From Glossina fuscipes (Eukaryota > Arthropoda > Insecta > Diptera > Glossinidae), in NCBI RefSeq assembly GCF_014805625.2, contig NW_023998414.1, positions 26,065,758-26,129,757 of the forward strand: a stretch of DNA of 64,000 nt. The letters are read 5' to 3'. The translations under genes and the position numbers were made by a program. This document shows positions 34,097 to 45,339 of the stretch, piece by piece. The notes under the pieces were generated by a model. The model searched no databases and was not told the DNA's origin. It saw nothing but the letters and a program-made list of their open reading frames with translations. Position 1 is the first letter of the stretch. Every line of letters begins with the position of its first letter.

Positions 34097-34460
34097 AGGA
34101 TTAGCAAAAATGGAGCATTGCACGAGAGAGTAACGCGTTTTCGTCGCTGAACATTGAATATCTCAAAAATAATACAAATTTGGTTATCCTTGTTCGAAAA
34201 TGAAGTTGACGCCGTCGATATCGCCCAATGATAATTCACTTCGTTCTGCCTAAATTGGATTGATACTGATGTGAACGACGACATTCGATTTCAACAACAA
34301 GACGCGGCCGCATTTTATTGTCTCGTGAAACAAATTCGATTATTGCATGCGATATTAACTGGCCGTATACTCTCACTATCGCGTTGCGGTGATAGGAAAG
34401 AATTCCGATAAAAGAGTCAACAAAGCCGCGGAGACCATTCAACCGATATGCCATTGCACA
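34097..34460 (+). pseudogene. Degenerate Tc1/mariner-superfamily transposase
   Basis: One plus frame, broken by stops, carries mariner landmarks in order. RISKNGALHERVTRF (from 34097) resembles the E-N-P-x-x-x-H-E-x-P block. LSLFENEVDAVDIA resembles the F-F-E-N-E-x-G-x-A-V-T-V block. DIRFQQQDAAA resembles the catalytic W-F-Q-Q-D-G-A block, with an extra Gln but the Asp retained. GRILSLSRCGD then resembles the R-L-I-S-R-x-G-D block. At 34418-34446 the DNA GTCAACAAAGCCGCGGAGACC resembles the coding sequence for V-N-W-P-P-R-S-C in another frame. Stops, indels and loss of the remaining third show a dead copy. Terminal inverted repeats were not found. Open minus-strand frames over the same DNA are shadows. 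Confidence 0.6.
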
Positions 34461-35385
34461 CACACCTAACCCTATCCTATGTACATACATGATGACTTAT
34501 GTCTGTTTCCTATTTAATTCAAATCATGCGTAAATTTTGGCACACCATATAAATACATAATGCGCATGTAATTGTACCTGTAATCTGTATAATGCGGAGA
34601 GCATTGCTAATCGCACGTTCTCCTTTAAATTAGAACATTTATGTTCTTATCAAGTTGAATTATTGCGGTTGTTGATACCAACTAATGTTCTCTATTCTGC
34701 TCATATAAAAGAATAATAATAAGTCAACAAGTTATAATGGCACGATTGATGGTATCATTGATATTAAAACGTTTATCGAGAGATTTTATGCTTAACCAGA
34801 GTAATAGAAATGTTTTTTATAGCTTTTCATTTTACTGCTGACAAACAAATATAAAAGTTTACGCAATTGCTTTATTATTACGTTTTGCGAAAACAAATGG
34901 AAAACAAGGTGTAATAAAATCTAAAATTTATTTCTCCAAAAGCATTAAGCACACAACGATATCTTTCAAATAAACGTCATTACGCGTTAAAAGATTGCTT
35001 TTTTAATAATTATAATTACTTTGCTCACGATAAGTTTTGTGTTTTCCCTGCACAGCGCATTTTTTTTATACTTATTGCCGTGTTGACCTTCTTTGAAGTC
35101 TGCGGATATCAGTTGTAAAGAAAGAAAATGAAATTCTCATTAAAAAAAAAAAAAAAAATGGAAAAAAAAAGACAGAAAGGAAGCAATTAAATTTTAATCA
35201 TTTTATATCCGCAGGAGATATATGAGATTTGTGAAGGGTTAATAACTCATAGATACGCGCATTGAAAACTCTTTAATATGTGTAACAGTTTCCCGGCAAA
35301 TATTTTTAACTTAAAAACAAATAGCAACGTTATAGCGAATCGTCACCCTAAGGTCATTCGTATAATGACTTTTCAAAATAAGTCA
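34461..35385. other. No gene recognised
   Basis: A+T-rich, with A-rich runs around 35142-35171. Confidence 0.4.
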
Positions 35386-35387
35386 TT

Positions 35388-35655
35388 TATGTGAGGAGTG
35401 GTCGAAAAAGTGATCCGTTCCCGGATGATTGTCAATAGTGTTCGTCCGTCCTTGTGGCACGACGTGTCAACGGACCTAATTTTATCAACATATCTCGAAA
35501 ATTGCGGCCTATAGGTTACACAGGAGAAGAAGAAAGTCATTGTGAACCGAATATAGGAATAGAAAGGTGGGTGTATGTCATGTCCTTATGCAATCTTGCA
35601 TATATCCGTACAGACATAATAGAGTTTTGGCTCTCAAGTAGGGTATAATAACTGC
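35388..35655 (-). repeat. Interspersed repeat, family B, minus orientation, divergent
   Basis: GTCAATAGTGTTCGTCC, ATCTCGAAAATTGCGGCC, TATAGGTTACACAGGAGAAGAAG and GCATATATCCGTACAGAC correspond in order to the other minus copies. Its GTCY tract is lost. The 64-codon frame here is part of the repeat. Confidence 0.45.
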
Positions 35656-36734
35656 ACTCGCGTTTATCTCCCACTCGTTCTTGTTGGAAAGCATTGTCAT
35701 CCGGTTAGTTAAGACGTCGTTCTTTCGATTGCCGAATCATTGCTACAACTCGAGCTTTTGATGAATTATGGTTTGACAATGCGATAGCGTAAGCCTTACA
35801 TACATGTCAGTTAGGATTTTGTAAAAATTGTTTTGAAATTTTTTCTTGCTTTCAATGCAATGTTTCTCTTACTCTACTGTCGAAGGCTTGCTTCCTGTCT
35901 TGCTTCCAAAATTACTTTAGAGATGATACGAGCTAACAAAAGTCAATTTTGTATTCACGATATCGGAAGTTGACAAGATCGTCGGAACACATTTCTGCCT
36001 GCAACATATGAAACGATCATTCAATTTCGTTATATAACGCATAAGAGTCTTTTGTATTGATTAAACTACGTTTTTTATTTGTTTGCAAAACTATTTATTT
36101 GAGGTAATCATTATCGATTTCAATCAATTAATATATTACGACCTTCAGCGCTTCAATGCTAAATGCCGTACTGCATTTGTCTTTTTCGGATATTAGCTAC
36201 TACTCTAACCACCCACCGCTCTCCATCCATATATCCATATTAAGTAAGTAATGTTCGGTTTCTCTTTCAATGTTGCTTCTTATCTTTTTTGCTTTAGAAT
36301 TCTGCATTCGTTTATCGTAATTTAATAAGTGCAACGAGAGAAGAGGGGCTAAATAAACTTTTTGAAAATATATTTTCCGTCATTCTATACTTTATAGGAA
36401 ATGTAATTAAAAATAAGTTTTTCTTTTTTTTTTCGATTATCTTTTGCGGTTTTATGGTACACCCTTAAAGGTTGAAACCGGTTTAGCATGAACTCTTTTC
36501 AATGTAAAAATAGTTTCATATAAATTTGCATTTTTTTTGTTTTTTTTTTTTTTGTTTTTCTCCCTCTTCTCATTTGAATATCTGATGGACCAAAACAGAA
36601 ATTCGACGAAATGAACTTAATTATTATTCGAAAAACTATCTTTATTAATACCATCATATTTTTTTATTAAAATTTTCCCGATATATATTGGAAAAATTAT
36701 TTTTTGACTTTAAACATAACTTAACTGAAATACT

Positions 36735-36765
<31 letters not shown>

Positions 36766-37690
36766 TAAACCATTTAAATATGCTATGGATGAGCACATCA
36801 GTCAACTTGTCAGAAAACTTGTTTAAGCAGACTGTTAATGATTGAAATTTCGTGGGGAAAAGATTTACAGAAAATTTATTTACTCCTATTCGTTCCTTAG
36901 GACTAAGTAAATTTAGTAAAAACTTTGTCTATTACATGAAGAAATAATTTTTTGCCGTTGACGGTTTCTGGCAGCATCCGAAGGAAGCCATCTTCCGAGT
37001 TTATATTTTTTTTGACACAAAAATTGCCAGGCACATCGGTGCAAATAAGTAGCAATCTAACATACTCATGTAGAAGCCAGCAATGCCAGTCAAGCGTTTT
37101 TAATTTATCTTTAACTTGCTAAGCTGCGTGCTTTAGTGTATTCTGTTTTCGACACCTACGAGTCCATTCGGGTAGGTTTTCTCTCCGAAAATTTTGATTT
37201 TGTCGATCTTCATGGCTTGCGGTGGATCAATTCATAGTCCTAATGTGACCATTATAAATAAGGCATGAATTGGTCAGTTTTGAGGAGTAAAAATTAATTG
37301 AAATTTGAATTTTGCCTCGATATGGTCCACATGTTACAGGTCTTAGTTGCCGCAACTATTGTCCGCGAGGTTATTGTGTGAAAAGGAAGCAAACTGTTCT
37401 ATAAAAAAGTTCTTGAATTTCTAGAGAACCTCCGGACTGATTGCACCACTATTGCAGGAGACTATATTGATCGATGGAGTGAAATTTTGAAAAAAAAAAA
37501 AAAACAAAGTAGTCTGGCGTTATGTGCTATGTATTTTAAAAGATAATATTTTAGGAATCAAAATTTGCAAAAATAAGATTGAAATTAAATGGAGTCTAGC
37601 AAAACATTAATACATAGACTACTTATTACCATTCGGATATATTACATATCGATTTGAAGCATGCATGAGTGAAGCACATATTTATAGTCT
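35656..37690. other. A+T-rich DNA without recognisable genes
   Basis: Includes a GA array at 36734-36763 and a T-rich run near 36530-36556. The block at 36950-37460 is less A+T-rich but gave no recognisable family. Confidence 0.4.
36734..36763. repeat. (GA)n microsatellite
   Basis: About fourteen GA units ending GGGAG. Confidence 0.95.
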
Positions 37691-37764
37691 ATCCTTGTCC
37701 AGTTTCGAATTTGAGTCCCTCATGTGGACGCTGGGCATCCTAACCACTAGACTATCAGCCGGCC
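37691..37764 (-). repeat. Asp/Glu-tRNA-like relic
   Basis: On the minus strand TAGTCTAGTGGTTAGGAT matches the D-arm and A box typical of Asp and Glu tRNAs. A GTC sits close to where an Asp anticodon would be, and a B-box-like ATTCGAAAC follows. The T-stem and acceptor stem do not pair, so it is a pseudogene or SINE head, not a working tRNA. Confidence 0.5.
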
Positions 37765-38959
37765 TTTCAGTTAATTATATTTTCAAGTCTTCAAACTTTC
37801 ACCTTTAAAAAGGGGGGCGAAAAGCTCATTTTAAATTTGAATTAATGGAACTAAACACCGATTTATCTAAAACAATATCTTTCTCATAAAAATCGTTCAT
37901 TATAAGTTTTAATAGTCTTTTTGTCAAATTGCATTATCTTTGCAAAAGAAAAAAAAAAAAGGCGAATTGCCTCAAAATATCATAAAATGCAATTAGACTG
38001 CGTACCTGCATACATCAAAATGCTTCAGGTTTTATGACAGACTGCAATCCTAAAAGTCTTACCATTACCCTGTGCGCAAAAGTACTACAAAAACTTGACT
38101 TATCTTACTTAAAGTCGCATTTATCGGATTGAAGAGAGTTTGAAGTGAACTTTTGGGAAAAATTTTTCCATTGATCGACTACTAAGCTACATTATTTACA
38201 GTTATAATGCGAAGATGTGCGGAAAAAGTCAATTTGAGCTTAAGTATGTAGTACATACTGCCGCATCCATGGAAGAGACATGGTGTTGAAAAGTGATAAA
38301 ATGCTTTTTTAATGTTTACTTAAAACATGAAATTATATCCGGAAGCTATATACATAAACGCATGTATGTATACGTATATTCGACGATTTCCTTTGCGCTA
38401 GAGCAGAATATATATGCGTATATATATGCGAGCGTAAGTAGTATATACCGTATGCCATATATACTTGCGAAAATAGAAATGTCTAAAGTTGACAAAGGTT
38501 GTATAAAAAATTCTTCGAAACATCAGATTGTTGTTGATGCTTTTAATCCACAAATCACATCCTAAGGTAAATTTTTTTTTTTTTTTTTTTTGTCTTTTTA
38601 AAACAACAGATGTATTTTCTTTTCGCTAAAAGGGCAACATTTCTTATTAGCGAAGCCATTTAATCAAATATGATTTTCATCCCACATCCACGAAACGTAA
38701 CCGTCAGTGCATTGTTCTCGTAATAATTTTGTTAACAATTTCTATACGCTGCACAACTATGCATGCATTGTATTACACAAATGATGGTTAGATTCAAGCA
38801 ATATTAAAAAAAAAAAAATTCGATCCCAATCCCAATCGATACCGTGTTTTATTTACCTCTACATATGTGTACATATGTATATACATTATTTACTTCTTTA
38901 TAAGCAAAGCTCGTGTAATTGCATCTTTTCTTTAATATTCACGATTTTCATACCTTTAA
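37765..38959. other. No gene recognised
   Basis: A+T-rich with poly(A)/poly(T) runs near 37945-37961 and 38573-38591. The 90-codon frame at 38293-38565 has no recognised motif and contains TATA-like simple repeats. Confidence 0.4.
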
Positions 38960-38991
38960 TGTGTGGATGTGTATGTGTGTGTGTGTATGTG
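38960..38991. repeat. (GTRT)n microsatellite, 3' flank of the R1-clade element
   Basis: On the minus strand this reads as ACAC/ACAT units directly after the poly(A) run of the element. It is the likely insertion target. Confidence 0.85.
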
Positions 38992-40091
38992 TTTTTTTTT
39001 TTTTTTTTGTTTTGCTCTGTGAGCTGGAGGTAGAAAATCTTCGAAAGATACTGCTGGGTCTTAGTAGCAGCATGCACGATTCGCCATCCCTGTCGCATAC
39101 GTACTAAAAACTACCCCCACACACACACTTCGTCTGCCACTCTCCCCCGCGGGACCACCGTTAGGTATTACTTCGCGGGGGCTGGTTGTCGCTAGCACGC
39201 TCCTGATGGTGGGACCTCAGTGGAATGCACTGTCGGCTTCCACTCCCGCTGCTCTCCACCCGTTGCCTCTCCAACCGCCGCAACTCCACGAGAGTATTGC
39301 TGGCGAATGCGTCTACGGCGTTCCAGGCTGCTGGACTGCCAACCATTGCGCTTGTTATCTCGTTAGGTGGCACTTGAGGCCGCCCATTCTCGAACCTGCT
39401 GCAGTAGAACATTACGTGTTCTGCGTCCTCCTCCATATCCTCACATACCGGGCAGTTAGGCGAACTGTCATGCCCGAATCTGTGTAGATATTTCCGGAAA
39501 CAGCCATGGCCAGTCAGAAGCTGGGTTAAGTAATAGTTTACTTCTCCATGCCGTCTGTCGACCCAACGTCTTATGTTAGGGATAAGAACGAACGTCCACC
39601 TTCCTTTGGTCGTTCTTTCCCACCTCGATTGCCAAATCCTTAGCGAGACCATCCGTTCCTCGCCTCTTATAACTAGCGAGGAGAGATCGTTGGCGCGACG
39701 CCGTTGGTAGATGCGGCTCATCTCATCGGCCAGGATGTCGACTGGCAGATTGCCAGCCAGCAGTAGCGCCGCCTCCTCCGACACGGTTCGGAATGCGCAA
39801 ATCTGCCTCAGGGCACTGAGGCGATATATCGCCGCCAATTTTCGGAGTGCCGCCTTTACAGTCAATGCACCCGCCCATACTGGGCTCGCGTACATAATGA
39901 TTGACGTCACCACAGTGGCTATGACCTTTCTTCTAGCTGCTTTCAGACCGCCCACGTTTGGCATAATCCTTGCCAATGCCGTCTGGATGCCTGCCGTTTT
40001 CTTCGCCACGTAGTCGATGTGCCGCCTGAAGTTGAGGCGGTGATCAATTATCACTCCCAGGTATTTGAGCGCGGGGACTGACTGCACTGAC
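38992..40091 (-). mobile_element. 5'-truncated R1-clade (Waldo-like) non-LTR retrotransposon
   Basis: On the minus strand the fragment runs from the C-terminal end of reverse transcriptase, through the C-terminal domain with its zinc-knuckle-like motif, to a 3' untranslated region and an A-rich end (38992-39008). Both ends abut ACAY-type microsatellite: ACAC/ACAT units precede it at 40092-40118 and follow it at 38960-38991. Waldo elements of the R1 clade are known to insert specifically into ACAY repeats and related Mino elements into AC repeats, so flanks and protein agree. The 5' truncation removes the endonuclease and nearly all of reverse transcriptase. It stands out by its high G+C content. 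Confidence 0.8.
39161..40087 (-). pseudogene. R1-clade retrotransposon ORF2 C-terminal fragment (reverse transcriptase end and zinc-knuckle domain)
   Basis: A 308-codon frame, open on the left into the microsatellite; its first codon is GTG and is not a real start. Residues 6-16 (ALKYLGVIIDH) are the reverse-transcriptase motif K-Y-L-G-x-x-x-D. Residues 64-75 (MYASPVWAGAL) match the Y-x-x-P-I/V-W block of R1-type elements. TGHGCFRKYLHRFG (about 192-205) precedes CPVC (212-215), His 224 and Cys 229, giving C-x2-C-x8-H-x4-C, the C-terminal nucleic-acid-binding motif of this clade. The frame stays open through all of these, so the copy is fairly young. The last 40 or so residues probably lie in a shifted frame: the +1 frame there encodes GWRAAGVEAD, which the neighbouring copy shares. 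As a fragment without endonuclease or catalytic reverse transcriptase it cannot move by itself. Confidence 0.85.
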
Positions 40092-40118
40092 TGTGTATGT
40101 GTGTGTGTGTGTGTGTGT
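40092..40118. repeat. (GT)n microsatellite between two R1-clade copies
   Basis: GTGTATGTGTG... on the plus strand (AC/ACAT on minus). It separates the 5' truncation point of the left copy from the 3' end of the right copy. Confidence 0.95.
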
Positions 40119-40356
40119 CCTTTTGTTTACGCTATGCGAGCTGTAGCTAGAAATCTTTGAAGGATACTATTGGTCCGTGCTAACTGCATGTGCGATTCGC
40201 CATCGATGGCGCCTACGCGCTAAAGCTTCACCCCCACCCCCCACCCACGCGGCGAGTGACATCATTTCGCGTAGGGTGGTTGCAATTAGCGTGCTTCTTA
40301 TGGTGACACCTTGATGGAATACAGTATTGGCTTCCAATCCCTCTGCTCTCCACCCG
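40119..40356 (-). mobile_element. Second R1-clade (Waldo-like) 3' fragment, head-to-tail
   Basis: It is homologous to 39009-39245: TTTTGTTT, CTGTAGCTAGAAATCTTTGAAGGATACT, GATTCGCCATC and GATGGAATACAGTATTGGCTTCC pair with diverged equivalents in the left copy. It lacks a poly(A) run, so its 3' end abuts the GT tract directly. On the minus strand a frame reads GWRAEGLEANTVFHQG and continues past TIRSTLIATTLRE to WRIAHA before a stop. The same words occur in the shifted frame of the left copy. It is truncated at CACCCG, after which unrelated mini-me-like sequence begins. Confidence 0.75.
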
Positions 40357-40389
40357 CACTCTTTCTTGGCACCGGAAAAAGCCCATTAA

Positions 40390-40660
40390 GAAGAATTGTT
40401 CTCCGTTTTGTGCGGCACTGCAGACGTGTCCTTTGACCGATTTATCTCATATGCAGTACCAAGCTGCCTGCAAATAAATTTCAAGCTTTTTCCAAATTTG
40501 CAACTGAGATCTCCTGATTATACAGCCGAAAGAATGATTACCATAGACATTACACAAAGAGACACACGAACATTGTTACATGAATTCAGAGTTTTTTAAC
40601 TGAACAAACTTGAACTTTCTTCTGCAATGTCGCAAACGTTTTAACAGACTGACTATATAT
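40390..40660 (-). repeat. Mini-me-like element (family A), minus orientation, degenerate
   Basis: TTGTGCGGCACTGCAGACGTGTCC, TTTGACCGATTTATCTC and ATGTCGCAAACGTTTTAACAG match, in order, words at 27.50-27.75 kb. The GTCY tract has decayed to ACAAAGAGACACACGAAC. A 67-codon frame here is repeat-derived. Confidence 0.5.
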
Positions 40661-41930
40661 CCTCACCTTTCTATGAAATGTATAGAAAATGAGACGATTT
40701 CAAAGAAAAATATATATACAAATACGTGGAATATCAATCTGATATTAATGCTTGATAGAGTCTTTGTTGCGTAAATCGTATTAGTTCTTAAACCGATAAT
40801 GTACTTTCGTACTACATTGTCGTATATACAATGGCATTAGTTATGAAATGAAAATAAGTTTCATTTATTTATTTTTACCTTGGGAGAAGTGTAGCTAATA
40901 TAAGTAGAAACTATTTGGAAGACAGTAAATCTTAATCCATATTAAGAAGAAATTTATAAAGAAACTTAAGTTAAATCACATAGCAATAATATAAGATTTA
41001 TTGATGAATTTGTCACATCGTATCGTCAATACAAGTGCAGCGAAATGATTTAATTTTTTTTTTTTTTGCGATTTCAAATATTAGCGTTACACTAAACTGA
41101 ATAAAAAAAAAAAAAAAAAAAAACAATATACAATTTTTATAAATTTATTCGTTCTCTTTTCCCATGCTTGGATGGAAAATTTTGCGCACTTACAAAGGAT
41201 ATTGTTTGCTGTGCATCATTCTATTCAAAAATATTTATCGAATTTTATGAATGTTTTACAAGCAAGAAAACAAAAAAAAAAAAAAAAGGATGAAAGAAAT
41301 GTAAATACATGATTACATTGGCGAAACATGAAATGAACTGAACTGAATTAAAATAACAAATAGTTTAGAAGTTATTTTATTTATTTATCTGGATCATTGA
41401 AGTTTATCAAAATTGATTTATTAATTACAATTATCAGTTGAATAAACCCATTAATATGATTAAATAGAAAATGCATTTACGTTCATGTGTTTACGGAAAG
41501 GATTTAATTTTTTAAACTGAATTTGCTAAAAATTCGAAAACACTGCCAGAGATGCAAATGAATTAAGTTCAGGAACGACAGCAATTGTTGTTGTAAGTGT
41601 TGTTTAAGCAAAGAAGCATTTTGCTGGGCGAATGATCAATTTTTCATGATCTTTTATGTTGTCTTAAAAGAGAGAAATCTAGCAACAATTTTGAAGCTTT
41701 TTAGCCAATATATACCGATCTGATCCGAAAATAAGTTGAATTTTTCATTTTCTTTGAATTATTTTTTTATGGCTTTTCATGAAAGCATCGTCCTCGAAAT
41801 TTATGTAGAGTTTCACATCATTCACTGCATTCAATCGGTGCAAGGTTACACGTGTTTTTGCCAACTTTCAAAAGGAATACCCCTTAGACTTGATGATGAG
41901 TATAAAAAAGCGAATCGAAGATAGCATTTA
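40661..41930. other. A+T-rich DNA without recognisable genes
   Basis: Poly(A/T) runs at 41056-41067, 41103-41123 and 41271-41287. No motif seen. Confidence 0.4.
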
Positions 41931-41934
41931 AGGT

Positions 41935-42050
41935 CGTCCTGAAAGAAGACTTGCCGGACTGTTTCGAGAATTGTAAAAAGCCGTTACATTGCGTCGGAAG
42001 GGTAACACTTTGAATGCGATGACATTAAATTTCGGAAAAGTCATTTCATT
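41935..42050 (+). pseudogene. Possible mariner-type transposase C-terminal relic
   Basis: One frame reads LKEDLPDCFENCKKPLH. After a shift at about 41990-42000 another reads IASEG, a stop, then HFECDDIKF. Together these recall the C-terminal end seen in many insect mariner-like transposases, where D-C-F-E-x-W-K-K-R-W-x-K-C-I leads to G-x-Y-F-E-G-D. Only about 115 bases match, and two frames are needed. No terminal inverted repeat was identified. This is inference from remembered family patterns. Confidence 0.35.
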
Positions 42051-42601
42051 CAAAATTCACCGGTTTTTGTTTTTGTTTTTGTTTTTTTTTTTTTTTTTGG
42101 CATATACACAACACTTGAAGACTTGCGATTAATTGGCATCTCAATAACGGTTATATACACAACCAACTAAGGCATAGATCAGGCCGTGGCTGTTACGGAA
42201 TTACAATTTTATATTAACGAACACGCCCAGATCGTAATATGGAATGGCTAATTATATGCCGTCATGGTGTCTAAAGATTTTTACAATGTCAAACGTATGT
42301 TTGAAGTGTAGCGGTGTTGCTGAAAGTCTTCATAAAATTGGATTCGTTTTTTTTTGTTTTTTTTTTGTTTTACTTCTTCCAAGTCTTTCAGCGAGGATCT
42401 TAAATACATTCTTCATTCATACAAGCTTTACAAATTTATTTTGCAAAATATCTCATTGATTATTGTCGCCATAATATTGAGTAATGATCGTCTTCTGTTT
42501 GCATTGACGTGTCCCAAAAGTCATCCATCTCACACCTATCAGTTATTATTTATTTTATAAGTTAAAAATAAAAAACAAATTATATTTGTTTTCACCTAAG
42601 C

Positions 42602-42634
42602 ATATATATATATATATATATATATATAGATAGA
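42602..42634. repeat. (TA)n microsatellite
   Basis: About fourteen TA units ending GATAGA. Confidence 0.9.
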
Positions 42635-42843
42635 ATACTTACTTACTTATGTATACTCGTATTTTATGTTTTGAGTGCGTATCATTTTGACATTTTGCCT
42701 TTTCATTTGCATAAATATGAGTGATATATATGCTTGAGTACATATTCAGAAATTAATTAAAAGATTTGCTTGTTGTTTTAATTTGTATGTTATGTTTATT
42801 TTAAAAATCATATAAATTCATAGAGTTTATTTTCTTTGAAAAC

Positions 42844-42947
42844 AAAAAAAAAAAAAAAAAAAAAAAAAAATAATAAATATATATATAAAAAAAATAAAAA
42901 TAATAATTTTCTCTCTATTTCATTACTATCTGCAGTAAATTTTCTTC

Positions 42948-42979
<32 letters not shown>

Positions 42980-42994
42980 GTACATATATATGTG
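42844..42994. repeat. Poly(A) tract and (TA)n array
   Basis: A27 at 42844-42870, then A-rich sequence, then TA at 42949-42977 grading into TACATATATA. Confidence 0.9.
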
Positions 42995-44369
42995 TATAAG
43001 TATATGCGGCAAACATACACTTATTTATGTCAGTTAATTCAACGTTTCTATTTGGCTTCTATATTATTCTAAGTACAATATATATGCTTTTTGGATTTCG
43101 AGTTTTAGAGACATGATATATATGCATATATTATTTATATTTGTATATATTATGCGGACTTATGGTTTTACATTAGAGATTTGTTATTTTAATCTGCTTT
43201 CTCTTTTTTAAATCCTTTACACAGCAAATGCCTAGCAATTTGATTGCAATTGAAAAATGGAATTGTTTCGAATATAGAGTTTTTTTTTTGTTTTTTGTAA
43301 TATTTGTCATTTTTATTTAGGGTATTTTGCATTTAATTTAATTATTTTTCAATTAAAATGATTTAATTGATTTGATCCAAACCGTAGTTTAGTGCATTAT
43401 GCATTTTTTCTTTTGGTTTTTTTCATTTTTTTTTTTCTTCCATAGCGAACGAATATTAACGAACAATATTAACAATTCGTAATATGTACGTACATATATG
43501 CATACATTAGAAAATAGTAGCGAGAACAGCGAGTGCTTAGTGCAATAGCAAGCATTCATGCTCGTTATTAAAGTATTCTATTTATGATTCTTTTATTGCT
43601 GCATCATGTAACAGCCATAGTGTGTAAGAGAAGAGCAAATGTTATGTGCTTACCCTGTAGCGTATGCTATAACTTTCGAACGTATGTTACTCATACGTCA
43701 AGTGCCTTAATTGGATTGTTAAAGCAGTCTATTCATTTAAGAAAATAATCACGTTTCTGCACGTTTGATATTAAAATTATCACATCTTGCTTTTTGCCAC
43801 TGAAAACTAAAATGAAAAGATTTTACAATCATTTATGACTGTTTATATGCAAAAAAAGAAAAAAAAAAAATAAAAAAAAAAGAAGAAAAAGATGAAAAAC
43901 CACGTATGCATGTAAAGAGAATTTTAATTTTATTTTAACATATTACATAAAACTCTACGCATATATTAAATAACGGATTTTTTATGATATATTCTAGATG
44001 AGAACTTGCAGATGTAACACTGGTTTTGTTATATCACTTAGAAAACTAAATTGCAGCTGCCAGATTATAAATTGCTTAGTCTCCGACTAACTGAAACTGT
44101 TGAAATAAGTAAAAGAAAATAAATAATATTACAAATCTTAAGCGAAGAAACCAAGTGATTATATGAATTTTAATTTTTTATTCACGCGATCTTTTTTTTT
44201 TTTACTGACGTTACCATAATTGCCGTTCATTACGCGCAAGTGATTGTGAATTTCTTTTCTTGTAATAGCATCAAGTATTTGTGACTTTCTATCGAATTTG
44301 GTATTCCCGATCGGTGCTCATAGTAAAGCACTCCAATGACAATGCACAAAAAGCACAAAATGAAATGTC

Positions 44370-44395
44370 AAAAAAAAAAAAAAAAAAAAAAAAAA
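44370..44395. repeat. Poly(A) tract
   Basis: Twenty-six consecutive A. Confidence 0.95.
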
Positions 44396-44914
44396 TAGGT
44401 TTAGAAGAAGAGCACACTGCAGCCAAGTCATTTCTCTATTATCTCAACATAGTAATTGACATTGTGTGTTTGTGTAATAAAACGGCATTAGAAATTGCTT
44501 TGTTCTATTTCAAATCCATTGTCCAACAATAGTCATTACTTCTCTCTCATCGTTTATACAGAATATGAATTAGATGCAAAACGGACAAACGGTGTTTTGA
44601 TGCCCCTTACAAAAGAACTCATATTGCGGTGTCATCAAGAGAATGGAAGCACCGTTCGAACAAGCAATAACTCATCTATTGAGACCGGTATTAATTGAAA
44701 GGCGTAATAACAACAAGAATGGTAGGGCATTCCAGATTAGAACTGTGATTATTTCCACAGCGAATTTCGCTCTACGCAGTCGAATATCTTTACGCTGAAA
44801 ATTGACTACATCAAGACTTTTGGCATACAGCCACCACAGTCTTTGGTCCCATTGTACAACAATTGTTGTTACTAACTTTCTTTAGAGATGATTTCATTTA
44901 TTTAGAGTAGACAT

Positions 44915-45238
44915 TGTACGCAATATCCAAATGATGAGGTGTTATATGGATAGAGCTCAAAAAAAATGTTTCGATCCGAACCATTTGGTATAGCATTAAT
45001 CTTTGGTCCTAGACATGTCTTTGTCAAAAATTGCGATTTGTAGGTTGAACACAAGAAAACAAGATATATGAACGGGCAGACGGACAAACACGCTAGCTTA
45101 GATCGATGCAGAAGTGACTCTAAATCAGCCAGTATAATAAAAGATGCGTTCTTCTCAAGTCCTTCCGGTCGTTGCAGACATTCATACCAATTTAATATAG
45201 TCTTGGCCCTCCAGTAATGTAGAGTATAGAAACTTCAA
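44915..45238 (-). repeat. Interspersed repeat, family B, minus orientation
   Basis: TTTCGATCCGAACCATTTGG, ATTAATCTTTGGTCCTAGACATG, AAATTGCGATTTGTAGGTTGAAC, ACAAGAAAACAAG, GGCAGACGGACAAAC, TAGATCGATGCAGAAGTGAC and CAGACATTCATACC follow the order of the other minus copies. It is one of the most complete copies. Confidence 0.6.
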
Positions 45239-45339
45239 CCGCGTTTGTCTTCAACCTGCGTTTTGGAGGCGGTCGTACTTATAGTGTAACTGTATTTTGA
45301 TCGATTCACTTCAAATTTCAGCTTATATTTTCCGACAAC

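Larger units (their letters stand above)
42051..44914. other. A+T-rich DNA dominated by simple repeats
   Basis: Poly(T) near 42084-42100, TA array at 42602-42634, poly(A) and TA at 42.84-42.99 kb, poly(A) at 44370-44395. Frames at 42244-42560 and 44281-44698 have no recognised motif. Confidence 0.45.

Noticed and set aside
34024..34490. Two minus-strand frames of 84-86 codons
   Set aside because: The plus strand here carries mariner motifs; the minus frames show none.
39206..40013. Plus-strand frames of 93 and 100 codons opposite the retroelement
   Set aside because: They are shadows of the well-supported minus-strand R1-clade frame in GC-rich DNA.
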